A stretch of 64,000 bases of DNA from Desertimonas flava. Its GTDB lineage: Bacteria > Actinomycetota > Acidimicrobiia > Acidimicrobiales > Ilumatobacteraceae. Numbering within the stretch: position 1 is the first letter of the stretch; each line of letters begins with the position of its first letter. Of the stretch, positions 43,086-51,650 are shown piece by piece. A program made the position numbers and the translations under genes. Location: contig NZ_QKYK01000001.1 in NCBI RefSeq assembly GCF_003426815.1, forward strand, positions 124,001 through 188,000, given 5' to 3'. The notes beneath the pieces are model-generated. The model was not told where the DNA came from. It ran no database searches and saw only the letters and a list, made by a program, of their open reading frames with translations.

Positions 43086-44216
43086 ACCGACTGCGGCGGC
43101 GGCACGCCCGACCCCTCGCGATGTCCTCGCCCGTTCGGTGACGATCTCGAACGGTCCCACCGGCTCGCCGCCGGTGAGCTCGACGAAGCGATCCAGCGCT
43201 GTGGCCCACATCTCGCTCTGCAGTGCGTACGCAAGCTTGAGCCGGTCGTAGAGCACGCGGAGGACGCGGTCGTGACTGCGGGCCCACGACTCGATGGTGA
43301 ACCAGAGCTCGCCGTCGCCGTCCTGGGCGCGCATCTCGATCACTCCCGATTCCATGTGACCTTCCAACGTCGACAACCGGAACGACTGCGGCGTCACGTC
43401 GATCACCTCGACGGCACCCTTCCATGGGCCGAACACCTGGATGACGTAGCGGTCGCCGGTGTTCATCGCCCCGGTGCTGCCGACCGTCTTGGTGAACGGT
43501 GCGAAGCTGGAGTCGGTGAGGACGTCGGGCTCCGCCTGGATCCTGGCCATCGCCTCGTCGGCCGAGCACGATGCGTTGCGCACGCCGACGCGATACCGGC
43601 GGTGGATGGTCGGACCGGTGCCCTGTTCGGGCGGCTGGTCGTCGTCACACCCGGAGCGATGGTTCGCCGGGAGGGCGATCCGCTCCACGTCCTGCTCGTG
43701 GTGGGTCACCGATCGCTTTTTCCACCGCCACATCGCGGCCAACGTCGCGAGCGGTCGGCCCTTCGGGTGGCGCGGATCGGTGTTCGGCTCGTCCGACGAT
43801 TCCCGCGACCGTCGCAGGCGATCGCTCACGTCGCGTACGAACGAGTCCGGATCGGCCACGCCGAGCGTCACGCCCGGATGCCGGATCAGGCCCAACGGTT
43901 CGATCCCGGGGATCGGCTCACGGAGACGGAGACACACGCCGCCCGCCGTCGTCGCCGCCATCGTGATGCCGCGATCGGCGACCGAGAGGTGGGCCGGTCC
44001 GGCGATCTTCCACTTCTCGTACGGTCCGGTGCGGGTGACCTCCACGACGTTCGACCACACCGTGCCGACGCGCCACGAGCCGTAGACGGCTTCGAATCCA
44101 TCGTCGTCGACGTGCACGAACGATCGCGTCGGAACGACCGCGAAGAGCCGGGCCCATCGATCGAGCGTCGGCTCGAAGGCGAACGGGTAGGACGTGGCCG
44201 GGACGGCGTCGGTCAT
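43068..44216 (-). CDS. DUF1990 protein with an extra N-terminal domain
   Basis: The 382-residue protein has a C-terminal DUF1990 domain (about 210-370: YRVGVRNASCSADEAM, TKTVGSTGAMNTGDRYVIQV, GELWFTIESWARSHDRVL). The N-terminal 150 residues form a separate beta-rich region I do not recognise, joined by a basic linker near residue 170. The gene starts as the upstream SRPBCC gene ends (TGATG). DUF1990 is related to START/SRPBCC folds, so the pair may bind a lipid or polyketide-like ligand. Confidence 0.72.
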   Translation of the reverse strand: MTDAVPATSYPFAFEPTLDRWARLFAVVPTRSFVHVDDDGFEAVYGSWRVGTVWSNVVEVTRTGPYEKWKIAGPAHLSVADRGITMAATTAGGVCLRLREPIPGIEPLGLIRHPGVTLGVADPDSFVRDVSDRLRRSRESSDEPNTDPRHPKGRPLATLAAMWRWKKRSVTHHEQDVERIALPANHRSGCDDDQPPEQGTGPTIHRRYRVGVRNASCSADEAMARIQAEPDVLTDSSFAPFTKTVGSTGAMNTGDRYVIQVFGPWKGAVEVIDVTPQSFRLSTLEGHMESGVIEMRAQDGDGELWFTIESWARSHDRVLRVLYDRLKLAYALQSEMWATALDRFVELTGGEPVGPFEIVTERARTSRGVGRAAAAVGSGRDR

Positions 44217-44692
44217 CACGGCGTCGATTCGGTCGCCCGGCCCACGCGGGTCGCTTCGGTGACGAGGAAGGCGTTGCGGACCTCGATCAGGTGGCGGAGA
44301 TAGCGACCGAGGACGAGCCGCTCGACGAGCCGGCCGATCGGCCCGAACGGCGCCTCGAACTCGACGTGATCGATGAGCGTCGTGCCGTGTTCGGCCGGTT
44401 CGAAGCGGTGTTCGTGGCGGAACGACTTGAACGGCCCTCGCCGCTGCTCGTCGACGAACCGCGTCGGGCGTTCCCACGACGTGATGGCGTTCGTCATCGT
44501 CCACATCACGCCGAAGTGCCGGGCCCGCCAGGTGACGAACTCACCGAGCCCGATCGTGCCGGCTCGCACACCACCGATCGCCTGCTCCCCGGACGACCGG
44601 AAGGACGCCGCGTGCACGTCGATCGACAGCGAGAGATCGAAGGCGGTCTCGGCGTCCACAGGCAGCAGCGTCTCAGCAGTGAAGCGGACCAT
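44216..44692 (-). CDS. SRPBCC-family protein (START-like ligand binding)
   Basis: The 158-residue protein has the SRPBCC helix-grip fold: FTAETLLPVDAETAFDLSLS at the start, WTMTNAITSWERPTRFVDEQ in the middle, and HVEFEAPFGPIGRLVERLVLG at the C-terminal helix. Members hold hydrophobic ligands. It is coupled by one shared base to the DUF1990 gene. Confidence 0.8.
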   Translation of the reverse strand: MVRFTAETLLPVDAETAFDLSLSIDVHAASFRSSGEQAIGGVRAGTIGLGEFVTWRARHFGVMWTMTNAITSWERPTRFVDEQRRGPFKSFRHEHRFEPAEHGTTLIDHVEFEAPFGPIGRLVERLVLGRYLRHLIEVRNAFLVTEATRVGRATESTP

Positions 44693-44730
44693 TCTTCCAT
44701 CGGTACCCAGAGAACCGGTCGGTCAATGCC

Positions 44731-45564
44731 TCACGGACGAGCGCGGCGACGGGCGAGACGCTCACCTCGGGCGACGAACGCGACGGCGAACCCGATGGCC
44801 CCGACGAGCACGATCGCCGGCCCGGACTGGATGTCGAGGTGGTAGCTGACGTTCATCCCGATGAACCCCGTGGACGCGCCGATCGCTCCGGACAGTGGGA
44901 GCAGGCGGCGGAACGAGTCGGTGAGCATCCTGGCGGTCGTCGCCGGGATGACGATCGTCGCGGCGATGAGCGTCACGCCCAGTACCTGCATCGTGGCGAG
45001 GATCGTCGCCGCGAGCACGAGCATCAACAGGGCTTCCACCCGCGCCGTCGGCACGCCCGACGCCGCCGCGACCTCGGGATCGAACGTGGTGAAGAGCAGC
45101 GGTCGGTACCCGACGAGGAGCACGGCGCACACCACCACGGTCACGGCGGCGATCGCCCAGACGTCCTCGGTGCCGACGCCGAGGATGCTGCCGAACAGGG
45201 CCGACTCGAAGTTCTGACCTCGCCGACCGAACATGGCGAACAGCGCCAGGCCGAGCGCGAACGACGCGGTCGTGATCACGCCGATCGCGGCGTCGGCGCG
45301 GATCGTCCGCCGTCTCGTCACGCCGTTGATCATCAACGCCGAGACGACTCCCCACACGCCGGCGCCGAGCGCGAAGTTCACACCGAGCAGGGCGCTCGCC
45401 GCGTAGCCGCCGAACATCGCGTGCGAGAGTCCGTGACCGATGTAGCTCATCCCCTTGAGCACCACGTACACGCCGACGAGCCCACACAGCCAACCGGCCA
45501 GCGTGGCCACGATCACACCGTTGCGGAAGAACTCGAACTCGTACGGGCGGAGGAGCTCACCCAT
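44731..45564 (-). CDS. Zn/Mn ABC importer permease, ZnuB family
   Basis: The 277-residue permease has seven to eight helices with the family segments GMSYIGHGLSHAMFGGYAAS and ATILATMQVLGVTLIAATIV. It overlaps the ATPase gene by eight bases. It forms the transport channel. The family includes zinc and manganese carriers. Confidence 0.92.
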   Translation of the reverse strand: MGELLRPYEFEFFRNGVIVATLAGWLCGLVGVYVVLKGMSYIGHGLSHAMFGGYAASALLGVNFALGAGVWGVVSALMINGVTRRRTIRADAAIGVITTASFALGLALFAMFGRRGQNFESALFGSILGVGTEDVWAIAAVTVVVCAVLLVGYRPLLFTTFDPEVAAASGVPTARVEALLMLVLAATILATMQVLGVTLIAATIVIPATTARMLTDSFRRLLPLSGAIGASTGFIGMNVSYHLDIQSGPAIVLVGAIGFAVAFVARGERLARRRARP

Positions 45565-46393
45565 GTCGTGCCGTCGCCGCCGACTGGTGCGCGTCGCCGG
45601 GCTCGTGACCGAAGCCGATCTGATGACGGTCGACGACGACGCGCATGCCGAGGTGCTCGAGGATCTCCATGCGCGCACCGAAGGTCCGCTCGAGCACGTC
45701 CGGGACGAGGACGTCCCCCGGCGCTCCGACGCCCACGATCGTGGCGTTGAGACAGATGAGGTGCGGCAGGTGGGCGGCGATCCCGTTGAGATCGTGCGTC
45801 GTGAGGACCACGGCGAGGCCGTCGCGATGGAGGTCGGCGAGCAGATGCAACACCTCGTGCCGCGTCGCGACGTCGACACCGGACGTCGGCTCGTCCATCA
45901 CGAGGAGGTGAGGGCGGCCGAGGAACGCCCGGGCGATGAACACCCGCTGCTGTTGGCCACCCGACAGGCTGCGGATGTGTCGATCGGCGAGATGGCCGAT
46001 CGACAGACGCTCGAGCACGTCGTCCACCTCCGCCCGCTCCCGTCGGTTCGGCCATGGCAGCAGGCGGCCCCGGGTCCGCGCCATGAGCACACACTCGGCG
46101 ACGGTGACGGGGAAGCTCCAGTCGACCGTGTCCACCTGGGGCACGTAGCCGAGCCGTAGGCCGTCACGGCGGCGCACGGTGCCGGCGCTTGGCCGAACCG
46201 TGCCGAGCACGACGCGCAGCAACGTGGTCTTGCCGGCGCCCGACGGTCCGACGATCCCGGAGAACTGATCGGCGCCGATGACGAGGTCGACATCGCGGAG
46301 CACCGGCGCCGCTCCGTAGGAGCACGTCACGGCGTCGAGCCGGATCAGCGGCATCGCCGCCGGCGCCGCTGCCGAGTTGCCGCGCCCGCTCAC
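45557..46393 (-). CDS. Zn/Mn ABC importer ATPase, ZnuC family
   Basis: The 278-residue ATPase has Walker A GPSGAGKT, signature LSGGQQQRVFIARAF, Walker B LLVMDEPTSGVD and switch His in VVLTTHDLN. The region YVPQVDTVDWSFPVTVAECV is typical of metal-importer ATPases. GTG at 46393 overlaps the binding-protein stop (GTGA); an ATG at codon 14 (MPLIRLDAV) is also possible. Confidence 0.92.
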   Translation of the reverse strand: MSGRGNSAAAPAAMPLIRLDAVTCSYGAAPVLRDVDLVIGADQFSGIVGPSGAGKTTLLRVVLGTVRPSAGTVRRRDGLRLGYVPQVDTVDWSFPVTVAECVLMARTRGRLLPWPNRRERAEVDDVLERLSIGHLADRHIRSLSGGQQQRVFIARAFLGRPHLLVMDEPTSGVDVATRHEVLHLLADLHRDGLAVVLTTHDLNGIAAHLPHLICLNATIVGVGAPGDVLVPDVLERTFGARMEILEHLGMRVVVDRHQIGFGHEPGDAHQSAATARHG

Positions 46394-47391
46394 TGCGGGT
46401 AGTCGGCCTCGTCGGGAGCGACGTTGCGAATGTCGAGGGCCCTCAGCGCGCCGGCGTCGCCGCCGAGCGCCTCGGTCATCGTGACGTAGTCGAACACCAT
46501 CAAGCCGAGCCAGGAGTGCTCGGCGTCGCCCGGCTCGCCCGGAAGGTCGTCGTCGCGGAGGACGTCGACGTACTCGACGCCGGCCTCCTCGCCGATCTGT
46601 TCGAGGACGGGACTCGGGAAGACCTCGGACCCGAAGATGGCCGGCACCTGCTCGGCTCGGATCTGCTCGATGAGATCGGCGACCTCGCGTGGCGTCGGGT
46701 CCTCGAAGTCGGACACCTGGATGGCGCCCACGATCTCCCAGTCGTAGTCGGCGGCGAAGTAGGCGTAGGCGTCGTGGTAGGTGATGAGCTTGCGCACCGG
46801 CACGGTCGCGAATGCCTCCCGCATCGCCGCGTCGAGCTCGTCGATCACGTCGGCGAAGGCGTCGTAGTTGGCGGCGTAGTAGTCGGCGTTGGCCGGGTCG
46901 CGTTCAGCCATGTCGGCGGCGACGATCTCGGCGTAGCGGACGGCGAGCAGGGGATCGGTCCACAGATGGGGGTTGGGCTTGCCGTCGCGCTCGGGGAACG
47001 AGAAGTCGAAGATGTACTCGTCCTCGGTGATCGTCCGATCACCGAGCTCGACGAGGCCCGCGCCGTCGCGCAGGTGCTCCTCGGCGAGTTGCCGGGTCGG
47101 CTCCTCGAGCATCAGCCCGTTGAGGTACACGACGTCGGCCTCCGACAGCAGTTCTGCGACGCTGGGACGGGGCTCGAACGTGTGGGAGTTCGTCCCCTCG
47201 GGAACGATCCCGCGAACGTCGGCGCGGTCACCCACGATGTTGGCGACGATGCTCGTGATCGGGGCCACGGTCGTGGCGACGAGCAGGCGAGCGGTCGGCT
47301 CGGTGGTCTCGGCGGATGCGCCGCCGGTGACCGTGACGGGCACGACCGCTGCGGCGACGGCGAAGGCGGCGGTGGCGACAAAGCGGTGCAT
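46390..47391 (-). CDS. Zn/Mn ABC importer binding protein, ZnuA/TroA family
   Basis: The 333-residue secreted binding protein has a signal peptide (MHRFVATAAFAVAAAVVPVT). The metal ligands of the family are visible: His in NSHTFEP, His in KPNPHLW, His in ITYHDAYAYF, and Glu in FGSEVFPS. There is no His-rich loop. Three His and one acidic ligand point to zinc or manganese. It leads the operon; direct repeats precede it at 47427-47462. Confidence 0.92.
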   Translation of the reverse strand: MHRFVATAAFAVAAAVVPVTVTGGASAETTEPTARLLVATTVAPITSIVANIVGDRADVRGIVPEGTNSHTFEPRPSVAELLSEADVVYLNGLMLEEPTRQLAEEHLRDGAGLVELGDRTITEDEYIFDFSFPERDGKPNPHLWTDPLLAVRYAEIVAADMAERDPANADYYAANYDAFADVIDELDAAMREAFATVPVRKLITYHDAYAYFAADYDWEIVGAIQVSDFEDPTPREVADLIEQIRAEQVPAIFGSEVFPSPVLEQIGEEAGVEYVDVLRDDDLPGEPGDAEHSWLGLMVFDYVTMTEALGGDAGALRALDIRNVAPDEADYPQ

Positions 47392-47426
47392 CGCCGAACA
47401 TTACTGCGAAGAAGAGCTAATTGCGA

Positions 47427-47462
47427 AGGAGATGCATTAACGCCCAGGAGATGCATCAACGC
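47427..47462 (-). promoter_or_regulatory. Two 17-bp direct repeats before the metal importer
   Basis: AGGAGATGCATTAACGC (47427-47443) and AGGAGATGCATCAACGC (47446-47462) differ at one base and start 19 bases apart. The second overlaps the Fur-family stop region. They could be operator sites for the regulator upstream. Confidence 0.6.
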
Positions 47463-47929
47463 GAGGTTGAGGTGGTGGGCAGCGCGGCCCGGCACCGTTC
47501 GCACCGGCCCGACACCGCCAGACGCGCCTGGTCGAGGTCGTAGCCGAACCGTCGTTGCAGCTCGCCGGTGAGCGATGACACGAGGTCGGGCGGGATGTCG
47601 ACGACCGCTCCGCAGTCCTTGCACACCAGATGGTGATGGACGTGGTCGGTGAAGTGGTACACGGCGCCACCGGTGCCGAGGGCCATGCGGTCGAGTACAC
47701 CGGCGACCTCGAGCGCGTCCAGCGTGCGGTACACGGTCGACAGGTGGATGTGCGGGTGCTGGGCCTGCACCGCCGCCGCCAACTCGTCGGCGTTCAAGTG
47801 GTGGTCGCCGGCAGCCAACAGCGCCTGGACGATCGCCCGGCGACCGGTGGTGAGCCGGCCACTACTGCCCTTCAGCCGGCTGAGGATCTCGTCGACGCGG
47901 GCGTCGTCGGTATCGCCTGTGGTGGTCAT
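47456..47929 (-). CDS. Fur-family metal regulator (Zur-like)
   Basis: The 157-residue regulator has the winged helix LTTGRRAIVQALLAAGDHHL and HLSTVYRTLDALEVAGV, the sensing His stretch YHFTDHVHHHLVCKDCGAVV, and a structural zinc pair CERCR. Position beside the importer and family features support zinc control (Zur); Fur or Mur cannot be excluded. It lies 64 bases upstream of the binding-protein gene. Confidence 0.88.
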   Translation of the reverse strand: MTTTGDTDDARVDEILSRLKGSSGRLTTGRRAIVQALLAAGDHHLNADELAAAVQAQHPHIHLSTVYRTLDALEVAGVLDRMALGTGGAVYHFTDHVHHHLVCKDCGAVVDIPPDLVSSLTGELQRRFGYDLDQARLAVSGRCERCRAALPTTSTSR

Positions 47930-47977
47930 CGCGAGCTGTCCCGCACGCCCTCACGATACGCGGGGCGAGCAGGGCGG

Positions 47978-48670
47978 CTACCCGAGGTGCTTGAGGGCCT
48001 CGCGACGCGAGAGCCCGGACATCGCGCGCTCGTGGGCGGCGACGAACTCCCGGACCCAGCCGGGATCGGTGCGTGCGTACTGGCGCAGGGCCCAGCCGAT
48101 CGCCTTGCGGATGAAGAAGTCGCGATCGGTGAGATTGGCGACGATCGTCTCGGCGAGCAGGCCGGTGTCGGTGGCGGCATTGGCGTGGAGCTGGCAGATG
48201 ATCGACGTCCGCCGGCGCCACAGGTCGGCGTCCACGCTCCAGGCGCGCATCGTCGGAGTGAGGTCCTCCCGGTGCGCGGCCAGCAATGGTTCGATGAGCG
48301 TGCCGGCCACGGTGTCGACGTGATCCCACCACGCCCCGGTCACGACGAAGTGGTCGTACAGCGGCATGCGGTCGAGCGTCTGGAATGGCCGGGCCGTTCG
48401 GTGGGCCGCGATGTCGAGGGCGAGGTATCGCTCCTCACGGTAGTGGGCGCCGTCCCAGAGGGTCGCGACGACGTGTTCCCAGTCGTCGATGCTGCTCCAC
48501 GTGCGCCCGCTCAGTGTCTCGCGGACGAGGGCGCGGCGCAGTGGGCTGGGGACGCCCCGGAACGGCATCACCGACTTCATGTACGCCTGCATCTGCGGCG
48601 CACGTTGGGGATCACCGAGTCGAGCGAGGCCGGCTCGTAGCTCGATCGCCAGGTCGCTCGGCACGGGCAC
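47978..48670 (-). CDS. AlkD-like DNA alkylation repair protein
   Basis: A 230-residue HEAT-repeat-like glycosylase that excises bulky or cationic alkylated purines without base flipping. Visible are MPFRGVPSPLRRALVRE (early helix), YREERYLALDIAA, WWDHVDTVAGTL with the Trp-Asp pair, and DRDFFIRKAIGWALRQYART. It starts with ATG or GTG near MPVPSDL. It is separate from the Fur gene by 48 bases. Confidence 0.9.
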   Translation of the reverse strand: MPVPSDLAIELRAGLARLGDPQRAPQMQAYMKSVMPFRGVPSPLRRALVRETLSGRTWSSIDDWEHVVATLWDGAHYREERYLALDIAAHRTARPFQTLDRMPLYDHFVVTGAWWDHVDTVAGTLIEPLLAAHREDLTPTMRAWSVDADLWRRRTSIICQLHANAATDTGLLAETIVANLTDRDFFIRKAIGWALRQYARTDPGWVREFVAAHERAMSGLSRREALKHLG

Positions 48671-48720
48671 GGCGAGAGCGTAGGGGCAGCGCGTGCTGCC
48701 CGATCACCCAACATGTGTGA

Positions 48721-48809
48721 GTTGGTGCCCGGACCGCCGCCGTGCCCGGTCGTGTGGGAACGACCGGGCATGTACCGCCGGGTGTGCGTCGGCCAGTCCG
48801 GGCACCAAC
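48721..48809. repeat. Nested inverted repeat, split GGTGCC element
   Basis: Outer 14-base arms (GTTGGTGCCCGGAC and reverse complement) are 61 bases apart. Inside is an 11-bp stem, TGCCCGGTCGT (48742-48752) with its complement at 48760-48770. The outer halves resemble the 25-bp element with an insertion in the centre. Confidence 0.75.
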
Positions 48810-48821
48810 CGATTCCGCGTT

Positions 48822-48844
48822 CCCGTAGCCAGGCGGGCTACGGG
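48822..48844 (-). terminator. Probable hsp20 terminator
   Basis: Nine-base arms CCCGTAGCC and reverse complement with a 5-base loop, 9 bases past the hsp20 stop. Confidence 0.7.
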
Positions 48845-48853
48845 CGGGGCCGG

Positions 48854-49309
48854 CTACCCGGTCGCCACGGATTCGCTGTCGGCCGACTCCGCTTCGATGG
48901 CAGCCCGGCCCGCCGTGTTGATGGCGATCTTGCGGGGCTTGGCGATCTCGGCAACAGGGATTCGTAGCGTGAGGACGCCGTCGTGATAGTCGGCTTCGAT
49001 CCGGTCGGAATCGAGCCCGTCGCCCAGGTGGACCTGGCGACGGAATGCGCCCCGGTGCCGTTCGCTGAGGTAGATCTGGTCGCCGTCTTGGCGATGCCAG
49101 CTGCGCTCGGCCGTCACGGTCAGCACGTTGCGCTCGACGTCGATGTCGATGCTGTCGGCGGCGACGCCCGGCAGGTCGATGTGGACCCAGAGATCGTCGC
49201 CCCGCTTGTAGGCATCCATCGGCATCGGCCGCTGTCCGGACGATCGACCGGCGAGCTGGTCGAACCAGGCGTTGATGTCACGGAACGAGTCGTTCTGTAG
49301 CAGCATCAT
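48854..49309 (-). CDS. Small heat-shock protein, Hsp20/alpha-crystallin family
   Basis: The 151-residue ATP-independent chaperone has an alpha-crystallin domain from about MDAYKRGDDLWVHIDLPGVA to GVLTLRIPVAE, containing the A-x-x-x-n-GVL motif. ATG 49309 is selected because AGGAGG lies five bases upstream; the GTG at 49315 is too close. It is divergent from a TetR gene, with a well-formed promoter between. Confidence 0.93.
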   Translation of the reverse strand: MMLLQNDSFRDINAWFDQLAGRSSGQRPMPMDAYKRGDDLWVHIDLPGVAADSIDIDVERNVLTVTAERSWHRQDGDQIYLSERHRGAFRRQVHLGDGLDSDRIEADYHDGVLTLRIPVAEIAKPRKIAINTAGRAAIEAESADSESVATG

Positions 49310-49354
49310 GGTCACCTCCTGAGGGATTTGGTGCTACACAACCTCTCGGTGACA

Positions 49355-49384
49355 AGTATTCACCATTCGTGAAGTCATTGTCAA
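49355..49384 (-). promoter_or_regulatory. hsp20 promoter with central palindrome
   Basis: On the hsp20 strand TTGACA (49384-49379) and AATACT (49360-49355) are 18 bases apart. Between them sits TTCAC-N5-GTGAA (49359-49373), with outer TGACAA/TTGTCA halves. The divergent TetR or another repressor could bind here. Confidence 0.65.
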
Positions 49385-49426
49385 TACATGTGACGGACTG
49401 TCTTGGCAGGTGTATGGTTGAGAGCC

Positions 49427-49987
49427 ATGGGCAAAGTCCGTGTGCCGGCTGGAAGCGTCGTCGATGCCGCCGTCGAGCTCATCGACGAGCAGGGTTTCGA
49501 GGCCCTGAGTCTGTCGGCGGTCGCCGCGGTGCTCGGCGTACGCCCGTCCGCGCTGTACAACCACGTCGAATCGCTCGACGATCTCCGCAGTCGTGTCGCG
49601 GTCACGGCGACCGAGCGGTTGACCGACGCGATCAGCACGGCAGCGATGGGGGTCGCCGGGCTCGCCGCCATGCGGGCCGTGGCCGAGGCGTACCGGGCGT
49701 TTGCCGTCGACCATCCAGGTCAGTACTCCGCCCTGCTGCGCTCGTCGCCGTCGACAGGCGAGCTCGACCGCGCGAACGCCCGGCTGCATGAGGTCTTCGT
49801 GAGTGTGTACAAGGGCGCCGGTCTCGTCGGCGCCGACGCCGAGACTGCCGCGCGCCGCGCTCGACAGACCGTGCACGGTTACGTCACGCTGCAGCACGCC
49901 GGTGCCGGCGGCGCCGACCACGCGATGTTCGATCAGCTCGTCGAGGGGTTCGGCCGGATCCTCGCACCGTCATCCGCCGACGACTGA
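49427..49987 (+). CDS. TetR-family transcriptional regulator
   Basis: A 186-residue TetR regulator with the helix-turn-helix LSLSAVAAVLGVRPSALYNH, then the WHG-type C-terminal domain (YRAFAVDHPGQYSALLRSSP). The ATG at 49427 gives MGKVRVPAGSVVDAAVELID, a normal start. It may autoregulate and repress hsp20 from the shared 117-base region. It converges on an LLM gene. Confidence 0.87.
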   Translation: MGKVRVPAGSVVDAAVELIDEQGFEALSLSAVAAVLGVRPSALYNHVESLDDLRSRVAVTATERLTDAISTAAMGVAGLAAMRAVAEAYRAFAVDHPGQYSALLRSSPSTGELDRANARLHEVFVSVYKGAGLVGADAETAARRARQTVHGYVTLQHAGAGGADHAMFDQLVEGFGRILAPSSADD

Positions 49988-50003
49988 CGGAGTGCCACGA
50001 GGC

Positions 50004-50972
50004 TCATCGCTCGAAATGGGGCAGCAGTTCGTCGGCGGCGAGAGCCGCGAGACGCGCCTGGTCGGGGCCGATCTGGTGCAGGTACACCGTGTCGTATCCA
50101 GCAGCGACGAATCGATCGATCGCGGCGACGACGGGTGTCGCACCGGTCGCGCACACGACGGTCCGTTCGATCGCCTCCGGCCTGAGACCCTGCGCCGCGG
50201 CCTCGATGTGCTCCGGACGAGCCAACTCGGTGAGGAGCGGGGTGGCGACGGCGCCGTTCGGCCAGTAATGCCACGCTTGGGAGCGGGCGGCCTCGACACT
50301 GTCGGCCAGGCTCACGTGGACCTGGGCGATCGCCGGACCGGTGCCCCCCGTGCCACGGTAGACGTCGACGAGTGATGCATCGGCCGACACCGAGATCAAC
50401 CCGTCGCCGAGTGTGCTGGCGACGCGAGCGGACCGCGGACCTGCGGCCGCCACGTAGATGGGCGGCGGAGTGGCGGGACGCTCCTGCAGCTCGAACCGCT
50501 CGACCGTCCACGAGCGGTTCTCGATGTTGACCTGACCTCCCTTCCAGACCTCACGGACGATCTCGATGGCATCCTGCAATCGCCGGCGCCGCTCGCCCGG
50601 GCGCGGCCAGTGGCCGCCGAACGCTTGCTCGTTGAGCCGTTCGCCGGTTCCGACCCCGAGGAAGAACCGGCCTTCGAGGAGGATGGCAGCGGTCGCCGCT
50701 GCGTGAGCCACCATCACGGGGTGGGATCGGTGCACCATCGCGGTGACGCCGGTACCGACCTCGAGGCGATCGGTCGACGCCGCGATGGCCCCGATCGTCG
50801 TCCAGACGTGTCCGGCGTGCCCCTGCGAGACCGCCCAGGGCTGGAGGTGGTCGGAGATCATCGCCGTCGTGAAGCCGGCTCGCTCGGCGAGCTCGGCGTC
50901 CGCGACGAGCTCGCGTGGGCTGCGTTCCTCGCTGGACAGCCACCAACCGAGGCGAACGCGCTGACTAGACAT
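50004..50972 (-). CDS. LLM-class F420-dependent oxidoreductase (TIGR03557-like)
   Basis: The 322-residue TIM-barrel enzyme has VRLGWWLSSEERSPRELV, FTTAMISDHLQPW, GHAGHVWTTIGAIAA and LLEGRFFLGVGTGERLNEQA, as in the F420-dependent glucose-6-phosphate dehydrogenase-like group. The ATG overlaps the rhodanese-CBS gene by eight bases. A second member of the same family is at 54119-55075, so they may serve related reactions. The substrate is unknown. Confidence 0.86.
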   Translation of the reverse strand: MSSQRVRLGWWLSSEERSPRELVADAELAERAGFTTAMISDHLQPWAVSQGHAGHVWTTIGAIAASTDRLEVGTGVTAMVHRSHPVMVAHAAATAAILLEGRFFLGVGTGERLNEQAFGGHWPRPGERRRRLQDAIEIVREVWKGGQVNIENRSWTVERFELQERPATPPPIYVAAAGPRSARVASTLGDGLISVSADASLVDVYRGTGGTGPAIAQVHVSLADSVEAARSQAWHYWPNGAVATPLLTELARPEHIEAAAQGLRPEAIERTVVCATGATPVVAAIDRFVAAGYDTVYLHQIGPDQARLAALAADELLPHFER

Positions 50973-51639
50973 GCAGCTCGGCCACGACGGCGAGTCCGAG
51001 CAGCGTGCCGTTGACTGCGGTGACGAAGACGTGGGCCAGACCGTCGTCCTCGAGTTGCCGGACGGCCTCCTCGACACGGAGCTCGGGCCGGATCGTCGCG
51101 GGCGCCGGGATCATCACGTCGGCAACCGGAGTGTCGGGTGCGAGCGTGCGGGCCGTGGGTTGGAGCGCCCCGAGCAACACGCCGTCGTCGCTCACCACCG
51201 CGGTCGGCAACCCGTCGTCTGCGAGCCGGGACACCTGGGCGATCGTGTCGTCGACACCTACGGTGGCGGCCGGCCGGAGGTAGTGGGAGAGCCGGCGCCG
51301 GTCCCCGACGGTGCCCTCGGTGGGCAGGCCCTGAGCCGTCCACGCAGCGCGTCCCCCGATGAGGTCGTGCACGTGGGTGAAGCCGAGCTGGACGAGACGG
51401 CGGCACATCCGGGCGCTGAGATCACAATGCTGGTCGAAGCAGTACACGAGCAGCTGCTCGTCTCGCGCGATGTCGGCGACCTCCCCGGGCGAGAAGCTCT
51501 CGAGTGGTTGCGATCGAGCGCCGGGCAGGCGCTCCTGGCGCCAGATCGACTCGGGCAAGGCGTCGAACACCGTGATCCCGGCCGCGATCAAGCGTTCGGC
51601 CTCCAGTGCGTCGACCCGCGTGATCGGGGGTGTCGTCAC
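50965..51639 (-). CDS. Rhodanese-CBS fusion protein
   Basis: The 224-residue protein has an N-terminal rhodanese domain (about 1-105) with the loop LVYCFDQHCDLSARM, in which the Cys of YCFDQH would hold a persulfide. Two CBS domains follow (about 115-220: LRPAATVGVDDTIAQVSRLA and VADVMIPAPATIRPELRVEE). The combination suggests sulfur transfer or sensing gated by an adenine nucleotide. It starts with GTG. It overlaps the LLM gene. Confidence 0.8.
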   Translation of the reverse strand: MTTPPITRVDALEAERLIAAGITVFDALPESIWRQERLPGARSQPLESFSPGEVADIARDEQLLVYCFDQHCDLSARMCRRLVQLGFTHVHDLIGGRAAWTAQGLPTEGTVGDRRRLSHYLRPAATVGVDDTIAQVSRLADDGLPTAVVSDDGVLLGALQPTARTLAPDTPVADVMIPAPATIRPELRVEEAVRQLEDDGLAHVFVTAVNGTLLGLAVVAELHV

Positions 51640-51650
51640 GACGAGCTCGA

